5,365 nt of DNA, taken from contig CANHNG010000149.1 of NCBI GenBank assembly GCA_947461915.1, positions 1 to 5,365 of the forward strand, in the 5' to 3' direction. Under the pieces are notes generated by a model, which made no database searches, was not told the DNA's origin, and saw nothing but the letters and a program-made list of their open reading frames with translations. Source of the stretch: Flavobacteriaceae bacterium (GTDB lineage: Bacteria > Bacteroidota > Bacteroidia > Flavobacteriales > Flavobacteriaceae). Made by a program: the position numbers and the translations under genes. How positions within the stretch are numbered: the stretch's first letter is position 1; each line of letters opens with the position of its first letter. Of the stretch, positions 4,898 through 5,365 are shown one piece after another.

Positions 4898-5365
4898 ATG
4901 GAAGAAAGACCAACAATAAAATTAGAATTCACAACAGCCGACAAAACATTTGAAATAATTGGTTGGCTTTTAATTATTTCTGTTTGGGGATTAACAATTA
5001 CAAACTATGCAAACCTGCCTGAAACTATTCCGACACATTATAATGGAGCAGGACAAGCGGACGGATTTGGCGGAAAGGCGACTATTTTGACTTTGCCACT
5101 AATAGCAACAGTTCTATTTGTTGGACTGACAATCCTAAATAAGTTTCCTCACATTTTTAATTATCCGACCAACATAACACAAGACAACGCATTAAGGCAA
5201 TATACAAATGCAACAAGAATGATTAGATATTTGAAACTCATTATTGTTGTCATTTTCGGACTAATTGCATTCAAGACAATTCAAAATGCAAACGGACAAG
5301 CGGACGGACTTGGAATTTGGTTTTTACCAATGACATTAGGACTAATTTTCATTCCTTTGATATAT
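4898..5365 (+). CDS. DUF1648-domain membrane protein (3' partial)
   Basis: The frame opens at ATG 4898 and is still open at the window end, after 156 codons. It has four predicted membrane segments (about 18-36, 61-80, 112-128 and 139-156 onward). The sequence LPETIPTHYNGAGQADGFGG (40-59) after the first segment is the hallmark of the DUF1648 family, known from SdpI-type immunity proteins and other small integral membrane proteins of unclear function. The charged region 89-111 between segments two and three should lie on one side of the membrane. The motif GQADG-F/L-G occurs twice (52-58 and 133-139). The start fits the family, with a short soluble N-terminus before the first helix, and lies 39 bp after palindrome C. 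The function is unknown; immunity or stress roles are only suggested by relatives. It is probably the gene of the next cassette. Confidence 0.85.
   Translation, partial: MEERPTIKLEFTTADKTFEIIGWLLIISVWGLTITNYANLPETIPTHYNGAGQADGFGGKATILTLPLIATVLFVGLTILNKFPHIFNYPTNITQDNALRQYTNATRMIRYLKLIIVVIFGLIAFKTIQNANGQADGLGIWFLPMTLGLIFIPLIY

Overview
The window looks like part of a Flavobacteriia-type Bacteroidota chromosome. It is AT-rich with A-rich start regions instead of Shine-Dalgarno sites. It has TAnnTTTG-type -7 promoter boxes, two proteins with C-terminal type IX secretion (T9SS type A) sorting domains, and several secreted or lipid-anchored envelope proteins. All supportable genes read on the + strand.

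Positions 1-1645 look like an ordinary chromosomal stretch. They hold the 3' end of a membrane-anchored helix-turn-helix regulator (to 431), an intergenic region with a possible terminator and a good promoter (468-523), and a tight two-gene unit: a small T9SS cargo protein (551-1222) and, 3 bp later, a small lipoprotein (1226-1645). Positions 1646-1760 are gene debris: a relic of a T9SS gene tail, an orphan signal-peptide stub, and the break point of a headless 127-codon ORF (1730-2113).

From 2148 onward the layout changes. Three related ~130-bp imperfect palindromes (A 2148-2277, B 3789-3918, C 4726-4858) lie in the same orientation, with exactly one gene between neighbours: a seven-repeat beta-propeller T9SS protein (2296-3783), an outer-membrane lipoprotein (3961-4695) and a DUF1648 membrane protein running off the end (4898-5365). 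Each palindrome has AACA at its left end and AAAACGTT at its right end, arms of ~27-31 nt and a 72-73 nt loop.

The sequences just inside the two ends of each gene-plus-palindrome unit are complementary to each other. Across element B the two sides are not complementary. This is expected if the units move as circles that recombine at the GTT, as integron gene cassettes do. The sites do not fit the classical attC core (GTTRRRY) and no integrase is in the window. I therefore propose an integron-like cassette array with non-canonical attC-like sites. This is the main candidate for an undescribed system here. It is an inference from sequence alone, and I could not check whether the repeat family is already known.
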